Positions 55,881 through 64,000 of a DNA stretch of 64,000 nt are shown in pieces. The position numbers and the translations under genes were made by a program. The stretch covers positions 2,542,001 to 2,606,000 of the forward strand of contig NZ_UFYA01000001.1 in the NCBI RefSeq assembly GCF_900447215.1, in the 5' to 3' direction. Under the pieces are notes generated by a model. That model did no database searches, was not told the origin of the DNA, and saw nothing but the letters and a program-made list of their open reading frames with translations. Every line of letters begins with the position of its first letter. Within the stretch, counting starts at the first letter, position 1. The DNA comes from Dermatophilus congolensis (GTDB lineage Bacteria; Actinomycetota; Actinomycetes; Actinomycetales; Dermatophilaceae).

Positions 55881-56936
55881 TTAATGAACATGCTCAGCGT
55901 GCCCTCCTGCTACGGAGGCTGCTTCAAGTTGAAAAGTGCAGTGCTCCACTGCAATACCGTGATGAGAGTTCAAACACATGGACAGATCCATCAGGACACG
56001 TTGGCTGTGGCCATTGAAAAAACAATCGTCATCGAGAACCACATGGGCGCTCAGACGCGGAAGTCCTGTGGCTACTGTGCTGGCGTGTAAGTCGTGGACT
56101 TCACGTACATGGGGTTGCTCCAAAATATGCGCCCGCACAGCCTCCAGATCTAGCCCGTCGGGAGTGCTTTCAAGCAGAATCGACCCTGACTCCCGCAATA
56201 ACGCCACGGCACGTGGCACGATCAGCGCTGCGACAAACAAACCTGCGATGGAATCAGCGAGCGTCCAGCCGGTGAAATAAAGAAGAACCCCAGCTAAGAG
56301 CACTGCTACCGACCCGAGAGCATCATTAGCAACCTCCAGAAACGCCGCCTTCATGTTGAGGTTGCTGTCTCGACCTCCCAAAAGGACAAGAAGTGAAGCG
56401 AAGTTAGCGAGCAAGCCAAGCAGCCCAATGACCGCCAGGCCGTGCGACGAAACCGGGGGAGGGTCGATAAGGCGCATGAGGCCTTGGTAGACGGCGTAGC
56501 CGCCTACCAGAAGCAAAATGAATGCCTGCGCTGCCGAAGCGATGACCTCTGCGCGTTTTAAGCCCCACGTGTGGCGTGCACTTGGTGGGCGGCTCATGAG
56601 CGTAGCTGCAGTAGCCGCCATGGCCAGTCCCAGGGTGTCTGTGAGCATGTGTGCTGCATCCACGAGCAGGGCAAGAGAGTCAAGAAGCGCAGCGCCTATC
56701 GCTTCAATAGCAAGTACAGAGCCGGTGATGCATAACGCGATGAGGATGCGTGTGCGATTTGTGTGGCCGTCAGCGTGTGAGTGCGAGTGTCCGTGGGAAT
56801 GCCCATGGCTGTGGCTGTGGTCATGGGATTCTGTGTCAGCTTTTTGGCGTCGCCGAGCACTCCGGCTGGCAAGGCAAGGGGGCTGAGCATGCTCATGGGC
56901 ATGAACGTGCACATGGCAGTGCCCGTGGCCGTTCAT
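55881..56936 (-). CDS. Cation diffusion facilitator (zinc-type efflux transporter)
   Basis: The 351-residue CDF exporter has a His-rich N-terminus (HGHCHVHVHAHEH and repeated SHGHSHGH), six membrane segments, the metal site VDAAHMLTD (about 93) and its partner EVANDALGS (about 205), and a C-terminal cytosolic domain. The second site has Glu-Asn where HxxxD is typical of ZitB, a change also common in actinobacterial members. It probably exports zinc or a similar ion. ATG at 56936 overlaps the ArsR gene by 4 bp. Confidence 0.9.
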   Translation of the reverse strand: MNGHGHCHVHVHAHEHAQPPCLASRSARRRQKADTESHDHSHSHGHSHGHSHSHADGHTNRTRILIALCITGSVLAIEAIGAALLDSLALLVDAAHMLTDTLGLAMAATAATLMSRPPSARHTWGLKRAEVIASAAQAFILLLVGGYAVYQGLMRLIDPPPVSSHGLAVIGLLGLLANFASLLVLLGGRDSNLNMKAAFLEVANDALGSVAVLLAGVLLYFTGWTLADSIAGLFVAALIVPRAVALLRESGSILLESTPDGLDLEAVRAHILEQPHVREVHDLHASTVATGLPRLSAHVVLDDDCFFNGHSQRVLMDLSMCLNSHHGIAVEHCTFQLEAASVAGGHAEHVH

Positions 56937-57298
56937 GCGTCGGCCTCCGCTGCTCTGGGATCAGTGATAGCCCCAAGGGAGTCAATGAGGCTTTCTGCGG
57001 CATGCAGCAAAGATCGGGTCAGCTCAGGTGCGGCAAGAGAGTAGTAGGTAGAGCGTCCTTCGTGGCGGATGTGCAGTAGACAGCTTTGCCGCATGCAGGC
57101 GATATGCGCAGACACCGTCGACTGGGCCAAACCAAGATGATTCACCAGCTCGACTACGCGCTGCTCGCCCAGGAGAAGGCGGCGGATGATGGTTAGCCGG
57201 GTGCGGTCCGCGAAAGAGCGGAAGATGAGAACTGCAGTGGTGTCAGCTTCTGAGTGGCTGGTTGACGGTGAAGCTGATGCGGTGGGTGCCGATGTCAT
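56933..57298 (-). CDS. ArsR/SmtB-family metal-responsive repressor
   Basis: The 121-residue winged-helix protein has FADRTRLTIIRRLL (about 28), the recognition helix LAQSTVSAHIACMRQSCLL (about 57), and the wing RHEGRSTYYSLA. Two Cys in the recognition-helix region resemble the thiol ligands of CmtR-like sensors but at a different spacing; the alpha-5 D-x-H site of zinc sensors is not obvious. It is the first gene of an operon with the CDF exporter, which it should repress in the absence of metal. GTG/ATG start at 57298. Confidence 0.88.
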   Translation of the reverse strand: MTSAPTASASPSTSHSEADTTAVLIFRSFADRTRLTIIRRLLLGEQRVVELVNHLGLAQSTVSAHIACMRQSCLLHIRHEGRSTYYSLAAPELTRSLLHAAESLIDSLGAITDPRAAEADA

Positions 57299-57415
57299 GC
57301 GGTGACCATAGAGGCGGCCTCACCCTAAAGGGTGAAAGATTTTCCATAGATTGAGCGCGACTAAGATCGAAATACGGACAACTTTCCCGGGCAAATCACT
57401 TGCCTAAGAAAGGAA

Positions 57416-58003
57416 CTAGCTGACGACCGGACTGCGTCGCTCCAACAACAGCACATCGCGCCACTGCCCCTTACGCGCACCAAAAGGCATCTTCCCAACA
57501 CGCTCATACACGCCCACCTGACGAAAACCCAACGACTCGTGCAAAGCAATACTGGCCGTATTCTCTGGAAACACCAGACCAAGCAAAGTCCACGTTCCAC
57601 CAGCTTCAGTACGCCGAATGAACTCGCCCAACAAACCCTTGCCTACCCCACGGCCCCGCGCAGAAGAACGCACATAAAGACTATGTTCAACAACCCCCAG
57701 ATAAATGGGCCGGGCAAAGGCATGAATACCCCACGCCACCCCCAGACAATCACCACTGGCGTCATCAACAGCAGCCAGGCAGTAAGGCGCGATCTTATGA
57801 GCGATAAACGCCTCCCAGTCCGGAGCAACCGGTGCAAAACTCGCGTTCTCTGTATCAATTCCCTCCTGATACGCAGCACGGCCACCGCGCTCCCACAACT
57901 CTCGAGACAAAGGAACAACATGCCAATCAGCACGTGAGATTTGCGTCATAGAGCCAGTGTGCTGGGCACACACAGCCACAGGGGCACTGTGGGCGGCACT
58001 CAC
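57416..58003 (-). CDS. GNAT-family N-acetyltransferase
   Basis: The C-terminal part has the acetyl-CoA loop RSSARGRGVGKGLL and the strand-helix NTASIALHESLGFRQVG, as in phosphinothricin/RimL-like acetyltransferases. GTG at 58003 overlaps the CobW-type gene stop (GTGA), which suggests coupling; ATG at 57949 gives 177 residues and a more usual N-terminus. The substrate is unknown. Confidence 0.8.
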   Translation of the reverse strand: MSAAHSAPVAVCAQHTGSMTQISRADWHVVPLSRELWERGGRAAYQEGIDTENASFAPVAPDWEAFIAHKIAPYCLAAVDDASGDCLGVAWGIHAFARPIYLGVVEHSLYVRSSARGRGVGKGLLGEFIRRTEAGGTWTLLGLVFPENTASIALHESLGFRQVGVYERVGKMPFGARKGQWRDVLLLERRSPVVS

Positions 58004-59058
58004 CGCGTAAACCGGTCAAACCGGTGCAGCTCTGCCCCCTGACAAAGACACCCATCAGACAGACAGCCACGCAGCGCAGACTCCACCTCCCGACGCATCC
58101 CCTCCTGCGCCATCCCTGGACCAATCACCACCAGCTGAGTCCGACTCTCCTGACCCTCAGGAACACGAAAACGTTCAAAACCGAACCAATCACCCACGGC
58201 TTGAACCGTGTAATCGCGGTGCCCACGACGACTCACGTGCACCCGTCCTTTAACGCGATACGCACCCGCAGAACGATTTTCAAGAAAATGAATCAACCGA
58301 GTCGGATCTACAGGCAATGACGAATCCACACTGACCGAAGAAAAACCAGCATGCCCATGATCGTGATGGTCATGACCATGCTCGCCATGACGCTGCTCAG
58401 CAAGAAAATCTGCAAACGAAAGCTGCCCAGTCGGCTCCTCATGCTCACCAGGATCAAACAGAAGCTCCGGATCAACTCGGCCAAACATGGTGTGCACCAC
58501 AGGAGTTGTCGGTGCATGCGTAGCCACAACCGCATCGAGCCGCTCACGAGCACCAGCATCCTGAGCAATCCGGTCAGACTTGTTAATGACCAACAGCGAA
58601 GCAACCCGCAAATGATCAATAGCCACCGGAGCCGGATCAGGACTTCCCACCTCTGGCGTAGCCCAATCAGCCGCATCCAAAATTTCTACAACCCCACCAA
58701 AACGCACCGTAGAAACACTCGAAGAAAGCACCATCCGCGCCAACTCACGAGGCTCAGCAAGCCCGGAAGCCTCGATAAGAATCACATCCAAATCAAGTGA
58801 AGGCGCAGCTAAATCAGCAAGAGCACGATCCAAATCGCCCGGATCAGCCAAACAGCACAAACATCCACCAGAAAAAGTGGCCTTGGCATCAACCTGACCT
58901 TGGATAAGAAACGCATCCACGTTGATGTCACCAAAATCGTTGACAATAACGCCTATACGCCCACGGCTTTGAGCAAGAATGTGGTTCAACAAGGTGGTCT
59001 TCCCGCAGCCAAGCTTGCCGGACAACACCACCACCGGAAGAGCAGGACGTGTACGCAT
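58000..59058 (-). CDS. CobW/COG0523-family GTPase, likely zinc metallochaperone
   Basis: ATG at 59058 gives 352 residues; the frame is open to 59118. It has the P-loop GKLGCGKTT (about 14), the metal motif GGCLCCL (CxCC, about 66), Walker B LIEASGLAEP (about 103), NKSD (about 161) and a His-rich stretch HGEHGHDHHDHGH (about 245) before the CobW C-terminal domain. COG0523 proteins deliver zinc or cobalt to client enzymes. The nearby CDF exporter and ArsR sensor point to zinc. No Zur box was identified. Confidence 0.85.
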   Translation of the reverse strand: MRTRPALPVVVLSGKLGCGKTTLLNHILAQSRGRIGVIVNDFGDINVDAFLIQGQVDAKATFSGGCLCCLADPGDLDRALADLAAPSLDLDVILIEASGLAEPRELARMVLSSSVSTVRFGGVVEILDAADWATPEVGSPDPAPVAIDHLRVASLLVINKSDRIAQDAGARERLDAVVATHAPTTPVVHTMFGRVDPELLFDPGEHEEPTGQLSFADFLAEQRHGEHGHDHHDHGHAGFSSVSVDSSLPVDPTRLIHFLENRSAGAYRVKGRVHVSRRGHRDYTVQAVGDWFGFERFRVPEGQESRTQLVVIGPGMAQEGMRREVESALRGCLSDGCLCQGAELHRFDRFTR

Positions 59059-59165
59059 TGCCCTACCGTGCCATGCCCCAAGACCACACCCCCACTCACC
59101 GGACACACCCCCACCCAAACCACCGATGGCGTTGCGTATTGCCCAAAATCTGTCAGGGTCGAAGA

Positions 59166-59633
59166 ATGAGCGACGAGAAAAAAATCACAATCTCCCGAAC
59201 CATCGACGCCTCCCCACAAGCCATCTTCGACATCCTGTCCAACCCCGCTCGCCACGCCGAGCTAGACGGAACCAACACCATCGTCTCCGACGACAAATCC
59301 GACCGAGTCACCGCCGTCGGAAACATATTCACGATGAACATGAATGCCGAACACATGGGCGGAGACTACAAAACCGACAACCACGTCGTCGGATACGACA
59401 AAGACCGCCTCATCGCATGGAAAACCGCACCAGCAGGCACCGAACCCAAAGGCTGGCAATGGATCTGGGAGCTCACCCCCCAAAGCCAAGACCAAACCAC
59501 CGTGACCCTGACCTACGACTGGTCAGCAGTCACAGACAAGGCGCTACTCAAAAAAGTAACTTTCCCCGTTTTCCCACAAGAACAACTCGAAGCCAGCCTG
59601 GCTCATCTGGCCGAAACCGTCTCCGGCAGCTAA
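59166..59633 (+). CDS. SRPBCC-fold protein
   Basis: The 155-residue protein has the START/polyketide-cyclase-like pattern: ITISRTIDASPQAIFDILSNPARHAELDG at the start, then WQWIWELTPQ and TVTLTYDWSAV. It probably binds a hydrophobic ligand in a helix-grip cavity. ATG at 59166 is used. It is divergent from the CobW-type gene with a 107-bp gap. No enzyme role can be assigned. Confidence 0.85.
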   Translation: MSDEKKITISRTIDASPQAIFDILSNPARHAELDGTNTIVSDDKSDRVTAVGNIFTMNMNAEHMGGDYKTDNHVVGYDKDRLIAWKTAPAGTEPKGWQWIWELTPQSQDQTTVTLTYDWSAVTDKALLKKVTFPVFPQEQLEASLAHLAETVSGS

Positions 59634-59701
59634 CACCACAACAACCCTGCCCGGCTACCTCGGCTCGCAATGCCCCATCACAGCGCCGCGAACCCACGCC
59701 C

Positions 59702-60310
59702 ATGAGCTTCGACGACGTCATCCCAGCAGCCCGCGCCCTCCTAGGATCCACTCTCAGCACTGACCGAAACGGCGGGCGCGTAACCCTACGCATCACCGAA
59801 GTCGAAGCCTACGCAGGAGAAGAAGACCCCGCCTCACATGCCTACCGAGGGCCAAACAACCGCAACGCCGCCATGTTTGGTCCACCCTGGCACGCCTACG
59901 TCTACCGACACATGGGCCTGCACACCTGCTTCAACATCGTCGTAGGAAAAGAAGGAACCCCCACCGGCATCCTCATCCGTGCTGGCGAAATCATTGAAGG
60001 AACAGCCCTAGCGCACCAACGCCGCAGCGAAAAAGGCCGCGTCCGATCCCTAAAAGAACTCGCCTCCGGGCCAGCACGGCTCACCGTCGCACTAGGCATC
60101 AACACCACCGACAACAACGCCCCACTAGACGGATCCACCGGAATCCAGCTCCGCTACGGCCCCCACACACCCGAGAGAAAAATCGCCACCGGCCCCCGCG
60201 TTGGTGTCGGCTCCGCACGAGAAACTCTCGCCCGCTTTTGGATTTCCGGTAACCCCACCGTCTCCACCTACAAACCAGCACCCCCACCCCGCACACGCCG
60301 AACAACGTGA
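59702..60310 (+). CDS. DNA-3-methyladenine glycosylase (AAG/Mpg type)
   Basis: The 202-residue base-excision enzyme removes alkylated purines. It has ITEVEAYAGEEDPASHAYRG (about 31-50), with the catalytic Glu in EVEAY, NRNAAMFGPP, and HAYVYRHMGLHTCFNIV, then the closing RVGV block. ATG at 59702 is chosen since the family starts just before ARALLGSTL; the open frame extends far upstream without homology. It ends 10 bp from the convergent DUF3352 gene. Confidence 0.92.
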   Translation: MSFDDVIPAARALLGSTLSTDRNGGRVTLRITEVEAYAGEEDPASHAYRGPNNRNAAMFGPPWHAYVYRHMGLHTCFNIVVGKEGTPTGILIRAGEIIEGTALAHQRRSEKGRVRSLKELASGPARLTVALGINTTDNNAPLDGSTGIQLRYGPHTPERKIATGPRVGVGSARETLARFWISGNPTVSTYKPAPPPRTRRTT

Positions 60311-60319
60311 GCTGGGACC

Positions 60320-61816
60320 TCAACCCTCATTCACCGACAGCCGAACCACCAAAGAAAACTGACCACTCTTGACCGGAGTGCGAGAAACCCCCAACGCACG
60401 CAACGCTTTCACACCCGAACGGTACTGCGCAGGCAACTCCTGCAGATACTGATCCTCAAAGGCATCAAAATCGACGTACGCAAGCTCAGCAACCGCTTCA
60501 GCAGGGTTAACGACACTGCGGAAAACATCGCCAGCCCCCAACGGGTTCTTCACATCAGGAGAAGCTACCGACCGCAAATGCTGAATATGCGGACCAGCCA
60601 ACACACGATCACCTGACACCTGATGAGGAAGCAACGCCCCCAACGGCCCAAACAATTTCACCAGCGTGGAACTTACCGAGCGAAGCGTTGCCTGCGGATC
60701 CTTCGTCTTCGCCCGGAACGTCACCTCCGGTATTTGGCCGCCACCAGAGAACAACCCCCGCCCACTCTGCCTACCAAGGACCACATCAACCTGATCCTTA
60801 CCAGCAACCACATCAACCTGGCCACCCAGCAGCGTTGCCACAAACCCCGGAACCGTAAACCCCGTACGAGCACTTACTGCCTGCAGGCCCTCTTTTATCG
60901 GAAGCCCAGGAATATTCACTAACCCCTTTAACGCAGGCCACCACCGCTCTACCAGCTCACCACCATTAACGGAAGACAACAACGCCCCCGTATCGCCAGG
61001 CAAATCCGACACACGAGTAGCAACACCCTCATCTGGAAGATCCACACCACGCGTCACCGAAGCAAACTCAGCACGATCTGCAGCAAAACGCAGCGTGCCT
61101 GCCGTATGCCCCACCAGCCCGGACTTCTTAACCAAATCAGACCCAGCAAACTGAGCCACCCCAGCATGATTCACCCACGCTGTCGCCACGCCACGCTCAC
61201 CCAACGCCGCCACATCAGAAACAAAAGCCTCATGGTCAGCAAGGCGCCCACCACTCAACTGCGATTGAACAGCAGCCTTAGCCTTCCTCGGAACCACCAC
61301 GACGTAATCCCTGTCAAACACATACGACAGCGACCCTGCCCTGCCAGAAAACCCCTCAAACGTGGACAAACTGCGCTCAGCAACTTCACGATCCTTCACC
61401 TGCAGCGCCACAACCGTGACCGGAGCACCCCCAGCAGTAACAGGAGGAAGCAGCGCTACCCCACCCCGCCTACCCAGCCACGGCTTCACATCTCTGGCGT
61501 AATCAACAGGACCAAGACTCTCGGCAAGCTGTTGCCCCACCCCAAACACAACCTGGGCAGAATCAGACTCCGACACAGCTTTCTTCGCCGCTGGAAACGT
61601 ATTGAATAACCGAAACGCTCCTAACTTCTGACGCATCGACGGATCCAAATCCACTGACGCATACGCAAAAGCACTCGACGGAACCACAGCTGCCGGCTGG
61701 GAACCACTGGACAACCCATTGAACAAAGCCAGGCCGAACGCCGCGCCCCCGACAACCACCGCACAAGCAGCCACCGAACCTGACACGACGACGCCCCGGC
61801 TACGCCAACCAGTCAT
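60320..61816 (-). CDS. DUF3352 domain membrane-anchored protein
   Basis: The 498-residue protein has one N-terminal membrane segment (about 10-32), then an extracellular domain with SSAFAYASVDLDPSM (about 47) and AWVNHAGVAQFAG, the DUF3352 layout. The family is an actinobacterial set of exported proteins of unknown function. ATG at 61816. The + strand is C-rich here, so the minus-strand coding sequence is G/T-rich. Confidence 0.85.
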   Translation of the reverse strand: MTGWRSRGVVVSGSVAACAVVVGGAAFGLALFNGLSSGSQPAAVVPSSAFAYASVDLDPSMRQKLGAFRLFNTFPAAKKAVSESDSAQVVFGVGQQLAESLGPVDYARDVKPWLGRRGGVALLPPVTAGGAPVTVVALQVKDREVAERSLSTFEGFSGRAGSLSYVFDRDYVVVVPRKAKAAVQSQLSGGRLADHEAFVSDVAALGERGVATAWVNHAGVAQFAGSDLVKKSGLVGHTAGTLRFAADRAEFASVTRGVDLPDEGVATRVSDLPGDTGALLSSVNGGELVERWWPALKGLVNIPGLPIKEGLQAVSARTGFTVPGFVATLLGGQVDVVAGKDQVDVVLGRQSGRGLFSGGGQIPEVTFRAKTKDPQATLRSVSSTLVKLFGPLGALLPHQVSGDRVLAGPHIQHLRSVASPDVKNPLGAGDVFRSVVNPAEAVAELAYVDFDAFEDQYLQELPAQYRSGVKALRALGVSRTPVKSGQFSLVVRLSVNEG

Positions 61817-61884
61817 GACAAAAACTCACTTCGGGCCATCAGAACAACCAACCCACGCGAGCCAGACCAGAAATTGAGAAAAAC

Positions 61885-62475
61885 TCAGCTCTCAGTGCTC
61901 TCAGCAGCCTGCGTCGGGTGGCTCGGTGCCGGAGAACTCGTCGCTGGCTTCAAGGGGTTGTGAAAGTTCTCATCGATCGCGCGCTGGAAAGCCTCACGCA
62001 CCGTACGCTCAGCCGTCTCCCGATCCGCCCAGTGCGCACCCTCAACCGACTTACCCGGCTCCAAGTCCTTATACGTCTCAAAGAAGTGCTGAATCTCCAG
62101 ACGATCAAACTCGCTCACGTCTTCCAACGTCTGCTTGTCCTGCGCACGCGGATCCTTCGCCGGCACACACAAAATCTTGTCGTCGCCACCAGACTCATCA
62201 CGCATGTGGAACATGCCGATCGCACGGCACTGAATCAACACACCAGGAAACGTCGGCTGATCCAGCAACACCAACGCGTCCAGTGGGTCACCGTCCTCAC
62301 CCAACGTGTCCTCGATGTAGCCATAGTCGCTCGGGTACTGAGTAGACGTGAACAACATCCGGTCCAAGCGGATACGACCCGTCTCGTGGTCCACCTCGTA
62401 CTTGTTGCGCTGACCCTTAGGGATCTCGACCGTGACGTCGAAGAAGAGCGGCTCGTTACTGGATGCGCTGCTCAT
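61885..62475 (-). CDS. ppa: Inorganic pyrophosphatase
   Basis: Soluble family I pyrophosphatase hydrolyses PPi from biosynthesis. ATG at 62475 ([21 protein letters not shown]) gives 196 residues. Key blocks: [23 protein letters not shown] (about 54), [11 protein letters not shown] (the metal-binding DxDPxD motif, about 67), and the AKDPR region. The C-terminal 25 residues are a Ser/Pro/Ala tail. It is divergent from dacB, the usual actinobacterial order. Confidence 0.96.
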   Translation of the reverse strand: MSSASSNEPLFFDVTVEIPKGQRNKYEVDHETGRIRLDRMLFTSTQYPSDYGYIEDTLGEDGDPLDALVLLDQPTFPGVLIQCRAIGMFHMRDESGGDDKILCVPAKDPRAQDKQTLEDVSEFDRLEIQHFFETYKDLEPGKSVEGAHWADRETAERTVREAFQRAIDENFHNPLKPATSSPAPSHPTQAAESTES

Positions 62476-62737
62476 GTGTGCGCGTCTCCTGTCCTCGCGG
62501 GGAATTCCTCGGGCTGCTTCGATCACGTGCTCAACAAGAGCGCCGGCGACAAACAGCTACATCACCGGTGACGTTACGCAGATTGACATCGAGCGTACCC
62601 GTCCAACGCCCCGCACGTGGCGCGTGGCGCCCACCTAACCCAACCATCGCGCCACGAGAAGATAAACCACCACCCAAGGCAAGATAACCACCCAACAAAG
62701 CAATTCCCCACAAGACCCCCAAACGAGAGGCACACGG

Positions 62738-64000
62738 TTGCGATACAGAGCCAGCGCCCTGGTAGCCACAGCACTGGTTGCGGCAGGAACCACCTACGTT
62801 GCTGCCGACGCCCTTGACATCGCTCCCGGCGCCCTCACCAGCGACCTAAGCATCGGCCCCTTCCGCGCTGACCCCCTACCCACCACCGGCCCCACCGCAA
62901 TACCCCACCCCCTCCCACACCTCAACCCCAACGCCCCCCAACCACGCACCAACACCCTCGCCACCCGACTAGCACAACCATTAGCAGCCCCCGCCCTAGG
63001 AACCAACCCCGGCATCATGGTCACCGATGCCGCCACCGGAAAAACCCTCTACTCCGCACGCAGCACCACACCACGTACCCCCGCATCCACCGCCAAAATC
63101 CTCACCGCCACCGCAATCGCCGCCCACACCGATCTCGCCGGACACCGCACCACCCGAGTCACCCGCAACAAAAACACCCTCACCCTCGTCGCCGACGGCG
63201 ACACCCTCCTAGCCCGCGGCCACGGAAACCCCTACGCCACCCAAGGCCACGCCGGACTAGCCGATCTAGCCGAACGCACCGCCAAAGCCCTCAAAAACAC
63301 CACCCCACCACCCGGAGGCTGGCAACTCACCCTCGACGACAGCACCGCCTCCGGCCCAGCTCTGGCCCCCGAATGGGAAATTGCCGACGTCCACGCCGGC
63401 CTCACCGCCCCCGTCACCATGCTTGGCCTCGCCGAAGACCGCGCCACCCCAGGCCATCCCACCACCCACGACCCAGCCATGACCGCAACCACAGCCTTCC
63501 GCGACGCCCTCACCACCGCAGGCATCCCCATCGCCGAAACCATCAACCGCACACCCAAAAACGCCCAGAAAGGAAAACAAATAGCCTCCATCGCCAGCGC
63601 CCCCATCGGCGACGTCCTCACCCTCGCCCTCGCCGAATCCGACAACGCCCTCACCGAATCCACTGCACGCAGAGCCTTCGCCGACCGCGGAATCCCCGCT
63701 ACCTTCGCCGAGGCAGGAAAACACATCATCACCACACTCAAATCCCTCGGCCTCGACACCAGCCACAGCAACCTCGCCGACGCCAGCGGCCTATCCCGCT
63801 CCTCCCGCGTCACCGTGCGCCTCATCAACAAAGCAACCACCCTGGCCACCAACAAAAACCACGAACAACTCACTCACATCCTCGACAACCTGCCCGTAGC
63901 TGCCCTCACCGGAACCCTCCACGACAGATTCGCCACTCCACAAACCACCACCGGCCGCGGAATCGTCCGCGCCAAAACCGGAACACTCACCGGCGTCGGC
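62738..64000 (+). CDS. dacB: D-alanyl-D-alanine carboxypeptidase (PBP4/DacB type), partial at window end
   Basis: About 421 residues are visible and the frame runs off the edge. TTG at 62738 follows GAGAGG by seven bases and starts a signal-anchor segment (YRASALVATALVAAGTTYV). The three penicilloyl-transferase motifs are in order: STAK (about 117), SDN (about 300), and KTGT near the end. The S13/PBP4 insert lies between the first two. It trims or opens peptidoglycan cross-links outside the membrane. In other actinobacteria tilS, hpt and ftsH come next. Confidence 0.92.
   Translation, partial: MRYRASALVATALVAAGTTYVAADALDIAPGALTSDLSIGPFRADPLPTTGPTAIPHPLPHLNPNAPQPRTNTLATRLAQPLAAPALGTNPGIMVTDAATGKTLYSARSTTPRTPASTAKILTATAIAAHTDLAGHRTTRVTRNKNTLTLVADGDTLLARGHGNPYATQGHAGLADLAERTAKALKNTTPPPGGWQLTLDDSTASGPALAPEWEIADVHAGLTAPVTMLGLAEDRATPGHPTTHDPAMTATTAFRDALTTAGIPIAETINRTPKNAQKGKQIASIASAPIGDVLTLALAESDNALTESTARRAFADRGIPATFAEAGKHIITTLKSLGLDTSHSNLADASGLSRSSRVTVRLINKATTLATNKNHEQLTHILDNLPVAALTGTLHDRFATPQTTTGRGIVRAKTGTLTGVG

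Overview
The window comes from a moderately G+C-rich actinobacterium, most likely in the order Micrococcales. Markers for this are a WhiB regulator beside a class A PBP, lysC with an internal beta-subunit start, a recR-DUF5063 pair, a class Ib nrdHIEF operon, a Crp regulator beside a MarP protease, an Ssd/Tad pilus cluster, a TopA with a lysine-rich tail, and ppa-dacB at the right edge. Chemotaxis and motility genes (a soluble MCP and a YjfB-like protein) suggest a motile member; a Dermatophilus/Austwickia-like organism would fit, but that is inference.

Layout. 0-5 kb: end of a tRNA-Ser, a Cof-type HAD phosphatase, a catalytically degenerate DEDDh exonuclease with a zinc knuckle, an ADP-ribosylglycohydrolase-like gene with a BadF-type kinase, a second tRNA-Ser and the SRP RNA. 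5-10 kb: dnaX, plsC, recR, DUF5063. 10-17 kb: an ABC pair with a degenerate ATPase, lysC, a frameshifted kup, an anion permease, and a degenerate nuclease lipoprotein. 17-23 kb: tRNA-Pro, metallophosphoesterase, PBP1, a perfect Crp operator, whiB, DUF4177-RidA-MBL. 23-27 kb: a cobalamin riboswitch followed by a tightly overlapping BtuFCD-like importer and a chelatase-like/2Fe-2S protein, then Crp and MarP. 29-33 kb: nrdHIEF. 34-37 kb: a tandem, eukaryote-like 6-phosphofructokinase and a wrecked acetyl-CoA synthetase remnant. 37-44 kb: a degenerate Fic-like protein and the ssd-tadABC-pilin-TadE/G cluster, whose last gene is frameshifted at a T8 run. 44-55 kb: GAF-ANTAR regulator, methyltransferase, topA, GAF-GAF-MCP with a sigma-28-like promoter, yjfB-like gene, tmk, delta-prime subunit, exported alpha/beta hydrolase. 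55-64 kb: tRNA-Thr, CDF exporter with ArsR regulator, GNAT, CobW-type GTPase, SRPBCC, 3-methyladenine glycosylase, DUF3352, ppa, and a partial dacB.

Themes. Several proteins keep a recognisable fold but have lost catalytic residues (exonuclease, nuclease lipoprotein, ABC ATPase, Fic-like protein, second half of PFK). Three genes are broken (kup, acs, the TadG-like gene). Local base composition switches between C-rich and G/T-rich on the + strand in blocks of several kb that do not follow gene direction. No insertion sequence, prophage, CRISPR array or defence island was recognised.
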